DNA of 64,000 nucleotides from Pseudohalocynthiibacter aestuariivivens. GTDB lineage: Bacteria > Pseudomonadota > Alphaproteobacteria > Rhodobacterales > Rhodobacteraceae. Position 1 is the first letter of the stretch, and each line of letters starts with the position of its first letter. The notes beneath the pieces were generated by a model. The model saw only the letters and a list, made by a program, of their open reading frames with translations, made no database searches and was not told the origin of the DNA. This document shows, in pieces, positions 1 to 8,964 of this stretch. The position numbers and the translations under genes were made by a program. The stretch covers positions 3,162,001 through 3,226,000 of the forward strand of contig NZ_CP049037.1 in the NCBI RefSeq assembly GCF_011040495.1, given 5' to 3'.

Positions 1-1927
1 TGTACTGGAACCGCAGTTCGGGTTTTTTACCCATCAGACGTTCGACCAGATCGCCGGTCTCGCCCGGTTCGTCCTCGTCGATCGTCACCCGGATCAGTTT
101 CCGTGACTTGGGGTCCATAGTTGTTTCTTTCAGATCTTTCGCATCCATCTCGCCCAGACCTTTGAACCGGCTGACGTCGATCTTGCCCTTGCCGCCGATG
201 CCCTTTTCCAGCCAGACATCGCGCTCTGCCTCGTCCGTGCAATACACCCGCTTTGCCCCTTGGCTCAGCCGGTACAGGGGCGGACAGGCCAGATAGAGGT
301 GCCCGGCGTCGATCATTGGCCGCATCTGGGTAAAGAAGAACGTCATCAAGAGGGACGCGATATGCGCACCGTCCACGTCGGCGTCAGTCATAATGATGAT
401 CTTGTCGTAGCGCAGATCGTCCAAGTTGAACCTACTGCCCAGCCCCACACCCAACGCTTGTGTTAGGTCGCTGATTTCGGCGTTGGTGCCCAGCTTGGAC
501 GACGCCGCGCCCAGTACGTTCAGGATTTTGCCGCGCAGGGGCAGCAGCGCCTGATTGACCCGATTGCGTGCCATCTTGGCGGATCCACCGGCGCTGTCGC
601 CTTCGACGATGAACAGTTCGGTGCCGTCGCGGGTGTTGGAGGAACAATCGACCAGTTTGCCGGGTAGGCGCAGTTTCTTGGTCGCGGTCTTGCGTTGGGT
701 TTCTTTTTCCTGCCGGCGGCGCAGGCGCTCTTCGGCGCGCAGCACGAGGAAATCGAGGATCGCACCAGCGGATTTCGTGTCCGCCGCCAGCCAGTTGTCA
801 AAGTGATCGCGCACTGAATTCTCGACCATGCGCTGCGCCTCGACGGTGGCCAGCCGATCCTTGGTCTGGCCGACGAATTCCGGTTCGCGGATAAAGCACG
901 ACACCAGCGCGCCCGCGCCGGTCGTCAGGTCCTCGCGGGTAATGGTCGCGGCTTTCTTGTTGCTGACCAACTCACCATAGGCCTTGATGCCCTTGAGGAT
1001 CGCGGCCCAGAACCCGGCCTCGTGCGTGCCGCCCTCGGGCGTGGGGACAGTGTTGCAATAGGACTGGATGAACCCGTCGCGCGCGGGGGTCCAATTGATT
1101 GCCCATTCGACCTTGCCCGGCACCTTGAACTTGTCAAAGCTGACGGTGCCTGCAAACGGACTGTCCGCATAGGTGGTGGCCCCGCCCATCGCCTCGGTCA
1201 GGTAATCGGACAGACCGCCGGGAAAATGGAATGTTGCCTGCTGTGGTGTTTCGCCATCGTTGATGGCGGTTTTCCAGCGGATTTCGACACCAGAAAACAG
1301 ATACGCCTTGGACCGCGCCATCTTGAACAGGCGAGCGGGCTTCAGCTTGAGCGAGCCAAAGATTTCGGCGTCGGGATGGAACGTGACCGCTGTGCCGCGC
1401 CGATTGGGGGCTGCGCCGATCTTGGTCAGCTTACCTTGGGGGATGCCGCGCGAGAACTCCATCGCAAAGAGTTCCTTGTTGCGTGCAACCTCAACGCGCA
1501 GATGATCCGACAGCGCATTGACGACGGATGAGCCGACGCCATGCAGCCCGCCGGAGGTCTGATAGCTGTCACCAGAGAATTTTCCACCCGCGTTCAGCGT
1601 GCAAAAGATGATTTCGAGTGCCGATTTCTCAGGATCCTTGGGGTGCGGTCCTGTGGGGATGCCGCGACCGTTGTCGCGCACCGAAACATGCCCGTTTTCG
1701 TGCAGCTCGACCTCGATCCATGTCGCATGGCCTGCCACGGCCTCGTCCATCGAGTTATCGATGATTTCAGCAACCATATGATGCAGGGCGCGATCATCCT
1801 TGCCGCCGATATACATGCCGGGGCGCAGGCGCACATGCTCCATATCCTCCAGAACCTGAATCGAGGAGGCGTCGTAGTCGCTTGGATCCGGTTGCGCGGA
1901 CAGTAGATCGTTCATGTGGCTGCTCAT
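1..1927 (-). CDS. parE: DNA topoisomerase IV subunit B, 3' end cut off by the window
   Basis: ATPase subunit of topoisomerase IV, which decatenates daughter chromosomes together with ParC. About 642 codons are present and the frame runs off the left edge; judged by family length only about 10-20 residues are missing. Visible are a GHKL ATPase start (RPGMYIGG, then the NSMDE helix), the TOPRIM motif EGDSAGGSAK near residue 441 and the acidic DADVDGAHI motif near residue 515. A length near 655 without the GyrB insertion favours ParE over GyrB. Two in-frame ATGs (1927 and 1915) are possible; neither has a strong ribosome site. It is divergent from the peroxiredoxin-like gene. Confidence 0.93.
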   Translation of the reverse strand, partial: MSSHMNDLLSAQPDPSDYDASSIQVLEDMEHVRLRPGMYIGGKDDRALHHMVAEIIDNSMDEAVAGHATWIEVELHENGHVSVRDNGRGIPTGPHPKDPEKSALEIIFCTLNAGGKFSGDSYQTSGGLHGVGSSVVNALSDHLRVEVARNKELFAMEFSRGIPQGKLTKIGAAPNRRGTAVTFHPDAEIFGSLKLKPARLFKMARSKAYLFSGVEIRWKTAINDGETPQQATFHFPGGLSDYLTEAMGGATTYADSPFAGTVSFDKFKVPGKVEWAINWTPARDGFIQSYCNTVPTPEGGTHEAGFWAAILKGIKAYGELVSNKKAATITREDLTTGAGALVSCFIREPEFVGQTKDRLATVEAQRMVENSVRDHFDNWLAADTKSAGAILDFLVLRAEERLRRRQEKETQRKTATKKLRLPGKLVDCSSNTRDGTELFIVEGDSAGGSAKMARNRVNQALLPLRGKILNVLGAASSKLGTNAEISDLTQALGVGLGSRFNLDDLRYDKIIIMTDADVDGAHIASLLMTFFFTQMRPMIDAGHLYLACPPLYRLSQGAKRVYCTDEAERDVWLEKGIGGKGKIDVSRFKGLGEMDAKDLKETTMDPKSRKLIRVTIDEDEPGETGDLVERLMGKKPELRFQY

Positions 1928-2132
1928 GGCTTTTTTGGTTGATTTGAGTATGCCAGAGCGCAGGGTCGATTGGCCAGTGGCAAACTGACGTAGGCCAATC
2001 GAGAAGATTGTTTCGATTTTTGAACAGAATTGTTTACTTGCCCTAATTTCGCCCCAATGAACGTGTCAAGATGCAACCAATGGGTGCAACGTCTCCCAAA
2101 AAATGCAATCGGGTATAAAAGGGGTAGAAATC

Positions 2133-2864
2133 ATGAGTTTGCAGGAACTCTTTATGCCGCAAGACAACACTTCTGATGACGCCAGCAATGTTATCGATCT
2201 GCCAAAGAGCTATCGCAAGACAGTAAGCTGGAGTCCAAAACTGGGCGATATCGCACCAAACATCACTTGCCAGTCGACCCACGGGCGTATCGACTTTCAC
2301 ACATGGGCAGAAGGGATGTGGACTGTCGTCTGTAGCTATCCGCTGAAGCGCGCGGGCGTGAGCGATACAGAGCTGGTCGGAATGGAAATGCAGCGCGGAG
2401 AGTTCGAGGAACGTGGTGCGCAGGTTCTGGGTATCACCCCGTGCGGATTGAACACCAACATCAATTGGCTCGCAGAAGTGGGCGAATTGTTCAACACCTC
2501 GATAAAAACGCCGCTTGTATGTGATGAACGCGGTGAAATTTGCAGCGCGATGGGCGCGCAGCACGAAAACGCGCCGTTCGAGCCGACGGTTCGTAAGACA
2601 ATGATCTTTGATCCCGCCATGCGGCTTCGCTGGGTGTCGGAGTATCCGTCAAATGTGGGGCGCAGCGTCGAAGAGATTCTGCGGGTGCTTGATGCCTTGC
2701 AATTGTTTGATACGCAGGAACTGGGGACGCCGATGGACTGGATCGCGGGTGAGCCGGCCATCGTTCCGCCCACCGTCAGCACCGCCACGGCCCGCAAGAA
2801 ATACGGAGTTTCAGTGAACGAAGTGACACCACGGATCAGAACGGTCATTCCGCTGAAAAAATGA
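2133..2864 (+). CDS. Peroxiredoxin-6-like protein lacking the peroxidatic cysteine
   Basis: 243 residues with the full 1-Cys peroxiredoxin (Prx6/AhpC-TSA) layout: GDIAPN near 38-43, the core fold, the conserved Arg in TVRKTMIFD, and the Prx6-type C-terminal part (GRSVEEILRVLDALQL, then TPMDW). The active-site loop that normally reads T-P-V-C is A74-G75-V76-S77, so the catalytic Thr and Cys are both gone while the flanking V and TEL are kept. Cysteines elsewhere (C46, C67 and others) do not sit at the peroxidatic position. It is therefore probably not a peroxidase; a sensor, chaperone or binding role is open. The start at 2133 is preferred because AAGGGG lies about 8 bases upstream. Confidence 0.85.
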   Translation: MSLQELFMPQDNTSDDASNVIDLPKSYRKTVSWSPKLGDIAPNITCQSTHGRIDFHTWAEGMWTVVCSYPLKRAGVSDTELVGMEMQRGEFEERGAQVLGITPCGLNTNINWLAEVGELFNTSIKTPLVCDERGEICSAMGAQHENAPFEPTVRKTMIFDPAMRLRWVSEYPSNVGRSVEEILRVLDALQLFDTQELGTPMDWIAGEPAIVPPTVSTATARKKYGVSVNEVTPRIRTVIPLKK

Positions 2865-2932
2865 TACGTCCGGGCGAGCGCCGAAACCGGGTGCTCTGCC
2901 TGTCGCCTGTCGGGGTGTCTTGGTCGCTGAAT

Positions 2933-3865
2933 TCAAGCGCCCCGTAAAACACGCGCGCAACCCAGCAGCGCGGCACTATCATCCGACACGATATGGACCG
3001 GGATGGCCTCCACGATGTGCCGGTAAGGCCCTTTGTCCAAGAAGGCATCGCAAAAGGCTGAGCTCGCGACGAATGGGGCGATGGCACGCGCCAACCCGCC
3101 GATCAGGTAAATCCCCCCCATCGGTAGATGTGCCAATGCGATGTCCCCGGTGATTGTGCCAAGAAGCTGCATGTAGTGGTGCAGCGCCTCGGCCTCTGGG
3201 CCGACATGGACACCACGGGCCACGACACTGTCGGTCGTGCTGGCATCCGACCCGCAAGCGCTGGCAATCTGAAGTAAGCCGCGTCCGCATAGCGCCGCTT
3301 CGATTGGTAGATGCGCACCATGCCAGCCCAGTGCGCGGCTCACCGGGCCGGGCAGGTCAGGCAGCAACGGCAGACGGGTATGGCCCGTCTCAGATGGCGG
3401 TACAAACAGGGCGTCGCCCCGCCGGTGAACCACTGCAATGTTGCACCCGGTCCCGAGACCCAGCACCAGCCGCGTGGTGTCCGGGGTGGCAGCGCGGCCA
3501 GCGATCAGGCATTCCACATCATCATCACAGAGATCATCAAGCGCATGACCCTGAGCCTGTAGATCATTGAGCAGATGTATCTGTTCAATGCCCAGACTGC
3601 GTGACAGGTCAACGCTGACCAGATGCCAATCGAGATTGGTTAACTGCGCAGCGCCGTCCTGCACCGGGCCTGCGACCCCGGCACAAAGCGCAGCAATCGG
3701 ACCTGCGTTTTGCTCGCTCAGGTAGGTCTTTGCCAAGGCGGTGAAATCATCCGCCAGAGCATTGCGGTAACTGCGAACAGTGCTTGCCAGAAGAGTTCCG
3801 TTGCGGGTCAGGCCAAAGCGGGTGTTGCTGGCCCCCACGTCGGCCAGCAACCAGGTTTCAGTCAT
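2933..3865 (-). CDS. glk: Glucokinase
   Basis: 310-residue ASKHA-fold kinase that phosphorylates glucose to glucose-6-phosphate, feeding the Entner-Doudoroff route usual in this group. The N-terminal phosphate-1 motif ADVGASNTRFGL, the LNDLQAQ segment and the LGLGTGCN glycine-rich segment are characteristic of bacterial Glk (COG0837) rather than ROK kinases. Its start overlaps the 3' end of the upstream aldolase gene by 8 bp, so the two are probably co-translated. No zinc-binding ROK motif is present. Confidence 0.9.
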   Translation of the reverse strand: MTETWLLADVGASNTRFGLTRNGTLLASTVRSYRNALADDFTALAKTYLSEQNAGPIAALCAGVAGPVQDGAAQLTNLDWHLVSVDLSRSLGIEQIHLLNDLQAQGHALDDLCDDDVECLIAGRAATPDTTRLVLGLGTGCNIAVVHRRGDALFVPPSETGHTRLPLLPDLPGPVSRALGWHGAHLPIEAALCGRGLLQIASACGSDASTTDSVVARGVHVGPEAEALHHYMQLLGTITGDIALAHLPMGGIYLIGGLARAIAPFVASSAFCDAFLDKGPYRHIVEAIPVHIVSDDSAALLGCARVLRGA

Positions 3866-4631
3866 CGCTGCGCCAACGGGCCATCAGACCGCGCGCAGCC
3901 TGTGCCAGTAGAACGACGTCTATCCCCACCGCCAAAAACTGCGCACCCCAGTCGCGATAGGTTTGCGCAGTGTCGTGATCCAGCGCAAGGATTCCCGCAG
4001 CCTTGCTTGATGCCGCGATGCGGGACAGTGCATCCTTTATCACACGCCGCACTTCAGGCGCGTTGCTGTCGCCAGCATGGCCCATATCGGCGGCCAGATC
4101 CGAGGGACCGATAAAGACGCCATCGACGCCTTCTACGGCCAGAATGTCGTCCAGCGCATTAATGCCTGCCTGCGTCTCAACCTGCACCAGCAGGCACATC
4201 TGGTCATTGGCAGTGCCGATGTAATCTGGGATTTCCGAGAACCGTGAGGCGCGTGCGAGGGCCGCACCAGAGCCGCGTATTCCCCGTGGGGGATAACACA
4301 TGGCGCGGGAGATTTGTTGTGCTTGCTCGGCGCTTTCGACCATCGGGATTAACAGGGTTTGCGCGCCGATATCCAACACCTGCTTGATCATCCATGCCTC
4401 GCCCATCGGAAGGCGCACAACGGGGGCGCTGTGGTGTCCTTCGAGCACCTGAAGCTGCGCCATGATCGTGCGCAAGTCGTTTGGCGCGTGCTCGCCGTCG
4501 ATCACCAGCCAGTCGAAACCGGCTGTGGCCAGCATTTCGGTTGGGTACGGATCGGCGAAACCGGCCCAGCAGCCATATTGTGTTTCACCACGGGAAAGCG
4601 CAGCTTTAAAACGGTTTTCGGGGGCGGGCAT
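3858..4631 (-). CDS. HpcH/HpaI-family aldolase
   Basis: 257-residue metal-dependent class II pyruvate aldolase of the HpcH/HpaI type (4-hydroxy-2-oxoheptanedioate aldolase-like). The family signatures are all visible: GFDWLVIDGEHAPND near residue 40, PVVRLP, the PPRGIRG loop, VQVETQAGINALD with the metal-binding Glu, and GVDGVFIGPSDLAADMG. Substrate cannot be read from sequence; it may act on 2-keto-3-deoxy sugar acids given its coupling to glucokinase. AAGGAG stands 5 bases ahead of the ATG. It overlaps glk by 8 bp. Confidence 0.88.
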   Translation of the reverse strand: MPAPENRFKAALSRGETQYGCWAGFADPYPTEMLATAGFDWLVIDGEHAPNDLRTIMAQLQVLEGHHSAPVVRLPMGEAWMIKQVLDIGAQTLLIPMVESAEQAQQISRAMCYPPRGIRGSGAALARASRFSEIPDYIGTANDQMCLLVQVETQAGINALDDILAVEGVDGVFIGPSDLAADMGHAGDSNAPEVRRVIKDALSRIAASSKAAGILALDHDTAQTYRDWGAQFLAVGIDVVLLAQAARGLMARWRSDD

Positions 4632-4646
4632 TGCGGCTCCTTGGGG

Positions 4647-4925
4647 TCAGGTGGGCGGGTTCAGCATCATTTGCCCGCTGATTGCGGCGAACATCAACAA
4701 AGTCAGGATCAGCAGGCGGCGTCGATCGCGGCGATATTCGGGCTCGGTCAGAAAATCGCGGAAACTGGTTAGCTGCTCAATAGGTGTGGGCCACATCGCG
4801 CCACGTGCATCCGCACGCGCCCGTGCAGCCTGAAACAGGCGCGAAAGGCCGCGAAACATCTGCATGGCCCAGATCGCAAATATCAGCCCGGTGAGAGCAA
4901 ACCAGAAGATTGACAGGGCAGGCAT
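4647..4925 (-). CDS. Small conserved membrane protein of unknown function
   Basis: 92 residues beginning MPALSIFWFALTG. One hydrophobic segment lies at the N-terminus (residues 3-20) and another near the C-terminus (about 74-90), separated by a basic cytosolic-type stretch rich in Arg. A longer upstream frame exists, but GGAGGT 5 bases before the ATG at 4925 fixes this start. It lies just upstream of the aldolase gene on the same strand and may head that operon. I do not recognise a named family. Confidence 0.75.
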   Translation of the reverse strand: MPALSIFWFALTGLIFAIWAMQMFRGLSRLFQAARARADARGAMWPTPIEQLTSFRDFLTEPEYRRDRRRLLILTLLMFAAISGQMMLNPPT

Positions 4926-5100
4926 CGGACCTCCGGAAAGGCAGAGAGATGAGTACGACTGTATCAGGTAAATTTTGGGGCGAAAGGACGCGCGATCCCG
5001 TTTTGCGACATAATTTGCCAAGGATCACACCCGACCTGAAAGCCTGCCGGTCTGATCATGGCATCCGCCGGGCGACTGAGGGCTTTACATCGTCGCGGCT

Positions 5101-5994
5101 ATGGCCAAACTCCGGCGAATGAATGAGCACCTCAAGGGCATATTGATTACGACGCTCGGCGTTCTGATGGTTGTACCTGACAGCCTGTTTGTACGGCTAA
5201 TTGAGGCTGATCCGTTCACCATAATTTTCTGGCGCAGTGCCGTGGCAGGGGCGCTGATCGCTCTGGGAGTACTTATTTTTCAAGGAGTTGGAGCGTTTCG
5301 TGCTGCGGCACGAACCGGTTGGCCGGGGTTGATCTATACCGTGCTGATGGGCAGTACCGCACCGGGGTTCGTGTTCGCGGTCAGTCTGACGAGCGTCGCC
5401 AATGTAGTCTTTATCTTTGCCTCGATCCCGATCTTTTCCGCAGTGATGAGTCGCATTTTTCTGGGCGAACCAATTCAGCGCCGCATGGTGCTAACGATGA
5501 TTCCGGTGCTCTTTGGTCTTGGCCTGATCGCTTATGGATCGCACGAGAGCCAGATTTCCTCATGGAAGGGCGATTTGGTGGCGGTGCTGGTTTCGGTGGC
5601 TTTTGCGGGGGCGTTGACGGCGGTGCGCAAGGTCAAGGCAATCTCGATGATCCCGGCCATTCCGGTTGCTTATCTCGGCACGGCTGTTGCTATGTTGTTT
5701 TTTACCGATCCCGGCGCGGCGATATCGGGGCAATGGCATTTGTTCGTGCCGCACGGGATGTTCATCGCGCTCTCAAGTCCGCTGCTGACGTTGGGACCGC
5801 GCTATATCAGTTCTGCCGAAGTGTCGCTGCTGATACTGCTGGAATCTGTGTTAGCACCGCTGCTGGTGTGGGCGGTGATCGGAGAGGATCCCGGCCGCTG
5901 GGCGATCATAGGCGGCGGCGTGGTCATCGGGGCGCTGTTTGTGTCCAATATCGTGGCGCTGCGCCGAAGGCGGGCACGCATGATCAGAAGTTGA
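5101..5994 (+). CDS. DMT-superfamily (EamA) transporter
   Basis: Inner-membrane permease of about 297 residues with the two EamA repeats, roughly ten hydrophobic segments, and the typical IIFWRSAVAG segment after the first helix. Substrate is unknown; family members export amino acids or metabolites. The start is either 5101 or the ATG at 5119 (MNEHLKG); neither has a clear ribosome site. The 3' end overlaps the convergent mipZ gene by 11 bp. Confidence 0.86.
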   Translation: MAKLRRMNEHLKGILITTLGVLMVVPDSLFVRLIEADPFTIIFWRSAVAGALIALGVLIFQGVGAFRAAARTGWPGLIYTVLMGSTAPGFVFAVSLTSVANVVFIFASIPIFSAVMSRIFLGEPIQRRMVLTMIPVLFGLGLIAYGSHESQISSWKGDLVAVLVSVAFAGALTAVRKVKAISMIPAIPVAYLGTAVAMLFFTDPGAAISGQWHLFVPHGMFIALSSPLLTLGPRYISSAEVSLLILLESVLAPLLVWAVIGEDPGRWAIIGGGVVIGALFVSNIVALRRRRARMIRS

Positions 5995-6793
5995 CGTCGA
6001 CTCCGGGTAGCTTCAGCGCCTTCATCAGATCACGCAGCTCTTGCCGGGCGGCGACGTTCGAGATGTTGAGCTGTTTGACGCCCACGTCCTTGAGGTCGAG
6101 CAGGGTCAATCCGCGCGGGAATAATTCGCGGAAAATCACCCGCTCGTTAAAGCCGGGGGCGATGCGAAAGCCGATCCGCTTGGCAAGGTTGTCGAGTGCC
6201 GCGCCCATCTTCTTCTTGTTGACCATCTGCTGTGCGCCCAAACGGTTACGCACCACGATCCAGTCGATCGGCTTTAGCCCGGCCTGCGCGCGCAGTTGTC
6301 GCGCGTTCCAGACCATTTCTGAGTAGACGGATGGTTTGAGAACCTTGGTCGCCTCGGCATCGACATGCGCGAGCAGGTCAAAGTCAACGAAGCTGTCGTT
6401 CAGTGGCGTGATCAGCGTATCGGCCAGACTGTGCGCCACTTGGCTGAGACGTGTGTGTGAGCCGGGGCAATCAATCACGATGAAATCGCTGTCAGGCTCC
6501 AACTGGGCTACAGCTTCGGAAAGGCGGCGGTCATAGACGTTTTCGCCGGGTTTGAGGTTCGACTGATCGACTTCGGGCAAGTCGTGGTAATGCGGGCTGG
6601 GCAGGGCAAGACCAGATTTCTGGATGAATGCCTGACGGTTGTCGACATATCGGCCAAACGTCTTTTGCCGCAGATCGAGGTCAAGCGCGCTGATCTGATG
6701 GCCCATCCGCGCCAGTGCGGTCGCCACATGCATCGACACGGTCGATTTTCCCGCGCCACCCTTTTCGTTCCCGACGACAATGATATGCGCCAT
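5984..6793 (-). CDS. mipZ: Division-plane positioning ATPase MipZ
   Basis: 269-residue ParA/MinD-type P-loop ATPase. The deviant Walker A motif is KGGAGKST (residues 11-18), followed by DLDLRQKTFGRY and IDCPGSH, and a C-terminal half matching alphaproteobacterial MipZ. In Caulobacter, MipZ forms a gradient from the ParB-bound origin regions and blocks FtsZ assembly near the poles; the same role is expected here. An in-frame GTG lies at 6802, but the ATG at 6793 has AGGGG 8 bases upstream and is preferred. It is convergent with the DMT gene. Confidence 0.92.
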   Translation of the reverse strand: MAHIIVVGNEKGGAGKSTVSMHVATALARMGHQISALDLDLRQKTFGRYVDNRQAFIQKSGLALPSPHYHDLPEVDQSNLKPGENVYDRRLSEAVAQLEPDSDFIVIDCPGSHTRLSQVAHSLADTLITPLNDSFVDFDLLAHVDAEATKVLKPSVYSEMVWNARQLRAQAGLKPIDWIVVRNRLGAQQMVNKKKMGAALDNLAKRIGFRIAPGFNERVIFRELFPRGLTLLDLKDVGVKQLNISNVAARQELRDLMKALKLPGVDVNF

Positions 6794-6892
6794 ATCCCGC
6801 ACCCCTTATGCTGCGCCGTCATCTGCGGCGCTTGGGGCGCACACTATCCTGCGCCGCAGCATTTGGGAAGGGCGGCAGGGACAAGACGCGCG

Positions 6893-7693
6893 TCAGCGGA
6901 GGTTTTTCGACGCGGCAAACTGCGCCTCGAACCACGGCAGTTGTGTCGCGCCGTGAAAGCGGTTTTCGGTCTCGCCAAAGAGGTCAGCCGGTTTGTCGAT
7001 TCCGAGGGCACTTACCATGTAGTCGAGCGCCCGATATAGACCGCGCTGCGCCACGGCGGCATCGCGCAGGGCAGCGGCGCTGGGCGCGGTATCAAGCAAT
7101 GCGGCGATGCAGGCAAAATTGGCGGTCTCGGTCGCGACCCATTCTGTGAAAAGCGTGATCAGCGGCGGGGCAGGTGAGGGTCTGACGCCTGTGGTCAGCC
7201 AGACGCAGCTGCCGGCCTCGGGCCCGGCGGTGACGATGGCAAGTTCGGTCTCGCAGCCCGCGTTCAGGATCACGGCAAGGCCGGTCAGAGCATGGTCCGG
7301 GACACTCCAATCATCCTCGGCGCTGAAGATATAGTCGATATCGGGATGGTCGTCCGCTGCACCCTCTCCCGGATCGCGCGCTCTGGCCAACTCCATCAGC
7401 GTGGTGCCGCTGCGGAACGGATCGGCAGGGCGGTGCAGGCGGATCAGATGTGGCGGGTGCAGGCCGTAGTGCGGCCCCACCCCGGCGGTCCCGAGGGTTT
7501 GATACGCTGCCCGCAGCGGTACGGGCATGGCGCAGCGTTGCGTGGCCTCCCATGCCGCGATGGCATCATCGGACAGCGATGGGCCGATCCGGTAGCGGTG
7601 TTGCCGTGCGCCAAAGACCTGAAACGTCCGGTCCATCCGGGCAAGTGCCTCGATGCCATCCCTGATGTCCGACCATGAGTGCAAGGCGTTCAC
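6893..7693 (-). CDS. SMI1/KNR4 (SUKH) domain protein
   Basis: 266 residues. The first half resembles the SUKH fold: a WE dipeptide (residue about 48), then PVPLRAAYQTLGTAGVGPHYGLHPP, close to the classic P-x-x-L/Y-x-x-F/L plus G-x-G pattern. SUKH proteins include immunity proteins of contact-dependent toxin systems and stand-alone regulatory proteins; no toxin gene is nearby. The start is a GTG at 7693; a later in-frame ATG near 7636 is possible. The gene follows dnaJ on the same strand, immediately behind the dnaJ terminator hairpin. Confidence 0.7.
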   Translation of the reverse strand: MNALHSWSDIRDGIEALARMDRTFQVFGARQHRYRIGPSLSDDAIAAWEATQRCAMPVPLRAAYQTLGTAGVGPHYGLHPPHLIRLHRPADPFRSGTTLMELARARDPGEGAADDHPDIDYIFSAEDDWSVPDHALTGLAVILNAGCETELAIVTAGPEAGSCVWLTTGVRPSPAPPLITLFTEWVATETANFACIAALLDTAPSAAALRDAAVAQRGLYRALDYMVSALGIDKPADLFGETENRFHGATQLPWFEAQFAASKNLR

Positions 7694-7700
7694 TCCGAAA

Positions 7701-7733
7701 GAAAACGGGCCGGTCAGCGATGTGACCGGCCCG
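7701..7733 (-). terminator. Rho-independent terminator after dnaJ
   Basis: A perfect 11-bp stem (CGGGCCGGTCA at 7706-7716 pairing with 7723-7733) with a 6-base loop, followed on the minus strand by GTTTTC. It lies 9 bases past the dnaJ stop and ends 13 bases before the GTG of the SUKH gene, so the latter needs read-through or its own promoter. Confidence 0.85.
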
Positions 7734-7741
7734 TGATTTGA

Positions 7742-8890
7742 TCAGCTTTTCATGCTGTCCCAGAAGGATTTCACCGACGAGAAGAAGCTTTTGCTTTCGG
7801 GGTTGTTGTCCTCGGACAGCGCCTCGAATTCGCGCAGCAGTTCTTTTTGCTTCGACGTCAGGTTCACCGGTGTCTCTACCGCCAGTTCTATGAACATATC
7901 CCCCGACCCGCCACCGCGCAGGGCTGGCATGCCCTTGTTGCGCAGGCGCATCTGGCGGCCCGATTGGCTGCCTGCCGGAATTTTGACCCGGCTGCGGCCA
8001 CCGTCGATGGTGGGCACTTCGATATCGCCACCCAGCGCCGCTGTGGCAACGGACACGGGCACGTTGCAAAAGAGATTGACTTCTTCGCGCTCAAAGAGCT
8101 TGTGCTTGGCCACCTCGATGAAGATGTAGAGATCGCCCGGAGGGCCACCGCGCATACCGGCTTCACCTTCGCCAGACAGACGGATGCGTGTGCCGGTCTC
8201 TACCCCTGCGGGGATGTTCACGCTGAGCGCGCGATCTTTTTCGACCCGGCCTTGGCCACCGCAGGTCTTGCATGGGTTCTTGATGATCTGTCCCATGCCC
8301 GAACACGTGGGGCAACCCCGTTCAACGGTAAAGAAACCCTGCTGAGCGCGCACTTTGCCCATGCCCGAACAGGTCGGGCAAGTGGTCGGTTCCGCACCGC
8401 CTTCGGCCCCGGAACCGTCGCAAGAACCGCAAGCGATGGACGTCGGCACGTTGATCGTCTTTTGCAGTCCGGAAAATGCCTCTTCCAGTGTGACACGCAT
8501 GTTGTAGCGCAGGTCAGAGCCGCGTGCGGCACGTCGTCCGCCGCCGCCACCGCGTGCGCCCATAAAATCGCCGAACAGATCGTCGAACACGTCTGAGAAG
8601 GCTGACGAGAAATCGCCATGAGCGCCGCCGGCACCACCGGGGCGCTGGCCGCCGCCCATGCCGCCCTCAAAGGCAGCGTGGCCGAACCGATCATAAGCGG
8701 CTTTCTTCTCGGCATCTTTCAGGACGTCATACGCCTCGCCCGCTTCCTTGAACTGTTTCTCGGAGTCGGGATTATCCTTGTTGCGGTCGGGATGTAGCGC
8801 CTTGGCCTTTTGCCGGTAGGCTTTCTTGATCTCGTCCGCCGAGGCACCTTTGGAAATGCCGAGTACGTCGTAATAGTCACGTTTGGCCAT
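7742..8890 (-). CDS. dnaJ: Chaperone protein DnaJ
   Basis: Hsp40 co-chaperone of DnaK, 382 residues. The N-terminal J domain carries the HPD triad (ALHPDRNK, about residue 33), followed by a Gly/Phe-rich linker. Four zinc-binding repeats follow: [24 protein letters not shown] and CKTCGGQG, then the C-terminal substrate-binding domain. AAGGAG precedes the ATG. It lies 74 bp downstream of dnaK in the usual dnaKJ order and ends in a strong terminator. Confidence 0.98.
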   Translation of the reverse strand: MAKRDYYDVLGISKGASADEIKKAYRQKAKALHPDRNKDNPDSEKQFKEAGEAYDVLKDAEKKAAYDRFGHAAFEGGMGGGQRPGGAGGAHGDFSSAFSDVFDDLFGDFMGARGGGGGRRAARGSDLRYNMRVTLEEAFSGLQKTINVPTSIACGSCDGSGAEGGAEPTTCPTCSGMGKVRAQQGFFTVERGCPTCSGMGQIIKNPCKTCGGQGRVEKDRALSVNIPAGVETGTRIRLSGEGEAGMRGGPPGDLYIFIEVAKHKLFEREEVNLFCNVPVSVATAALGGDIEVPTIDGGRSRVKIPAGSQSGRQMRLRNKGMPALRGGGSGDMFIELAVETPVNLTSKQKELLREFEALSEDNNPESKSFFSSVKSFWDSMKS

Positions 8891-8916
8891 TCGAGAACTC
8901 CTTTCCTCGAACCGTT

Positions 8917-8945
8917 CGGGGGCCGGGCACTGGGCCCGACCCCCG
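8917..8945 (-). promoter_or_regulatory. GC-rich hairpin between dnaK and dnaJ
   Basis: 12-bp inverted repeat (CGGGGGCCGGGC at 8917-8928 against 8934-8945, one mismatch) in the dnaK-dnaJ spacer. No T-run follows on the minus strand, so it is more likely an attenuator or mRNA-processing hairpin lowering dnaJ relative to dnaK than a full terminator. Function is inferred. Confidence 0.5.
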
Positions 8946-8964
8946 TTTGGGTTCTACGAGGCGC

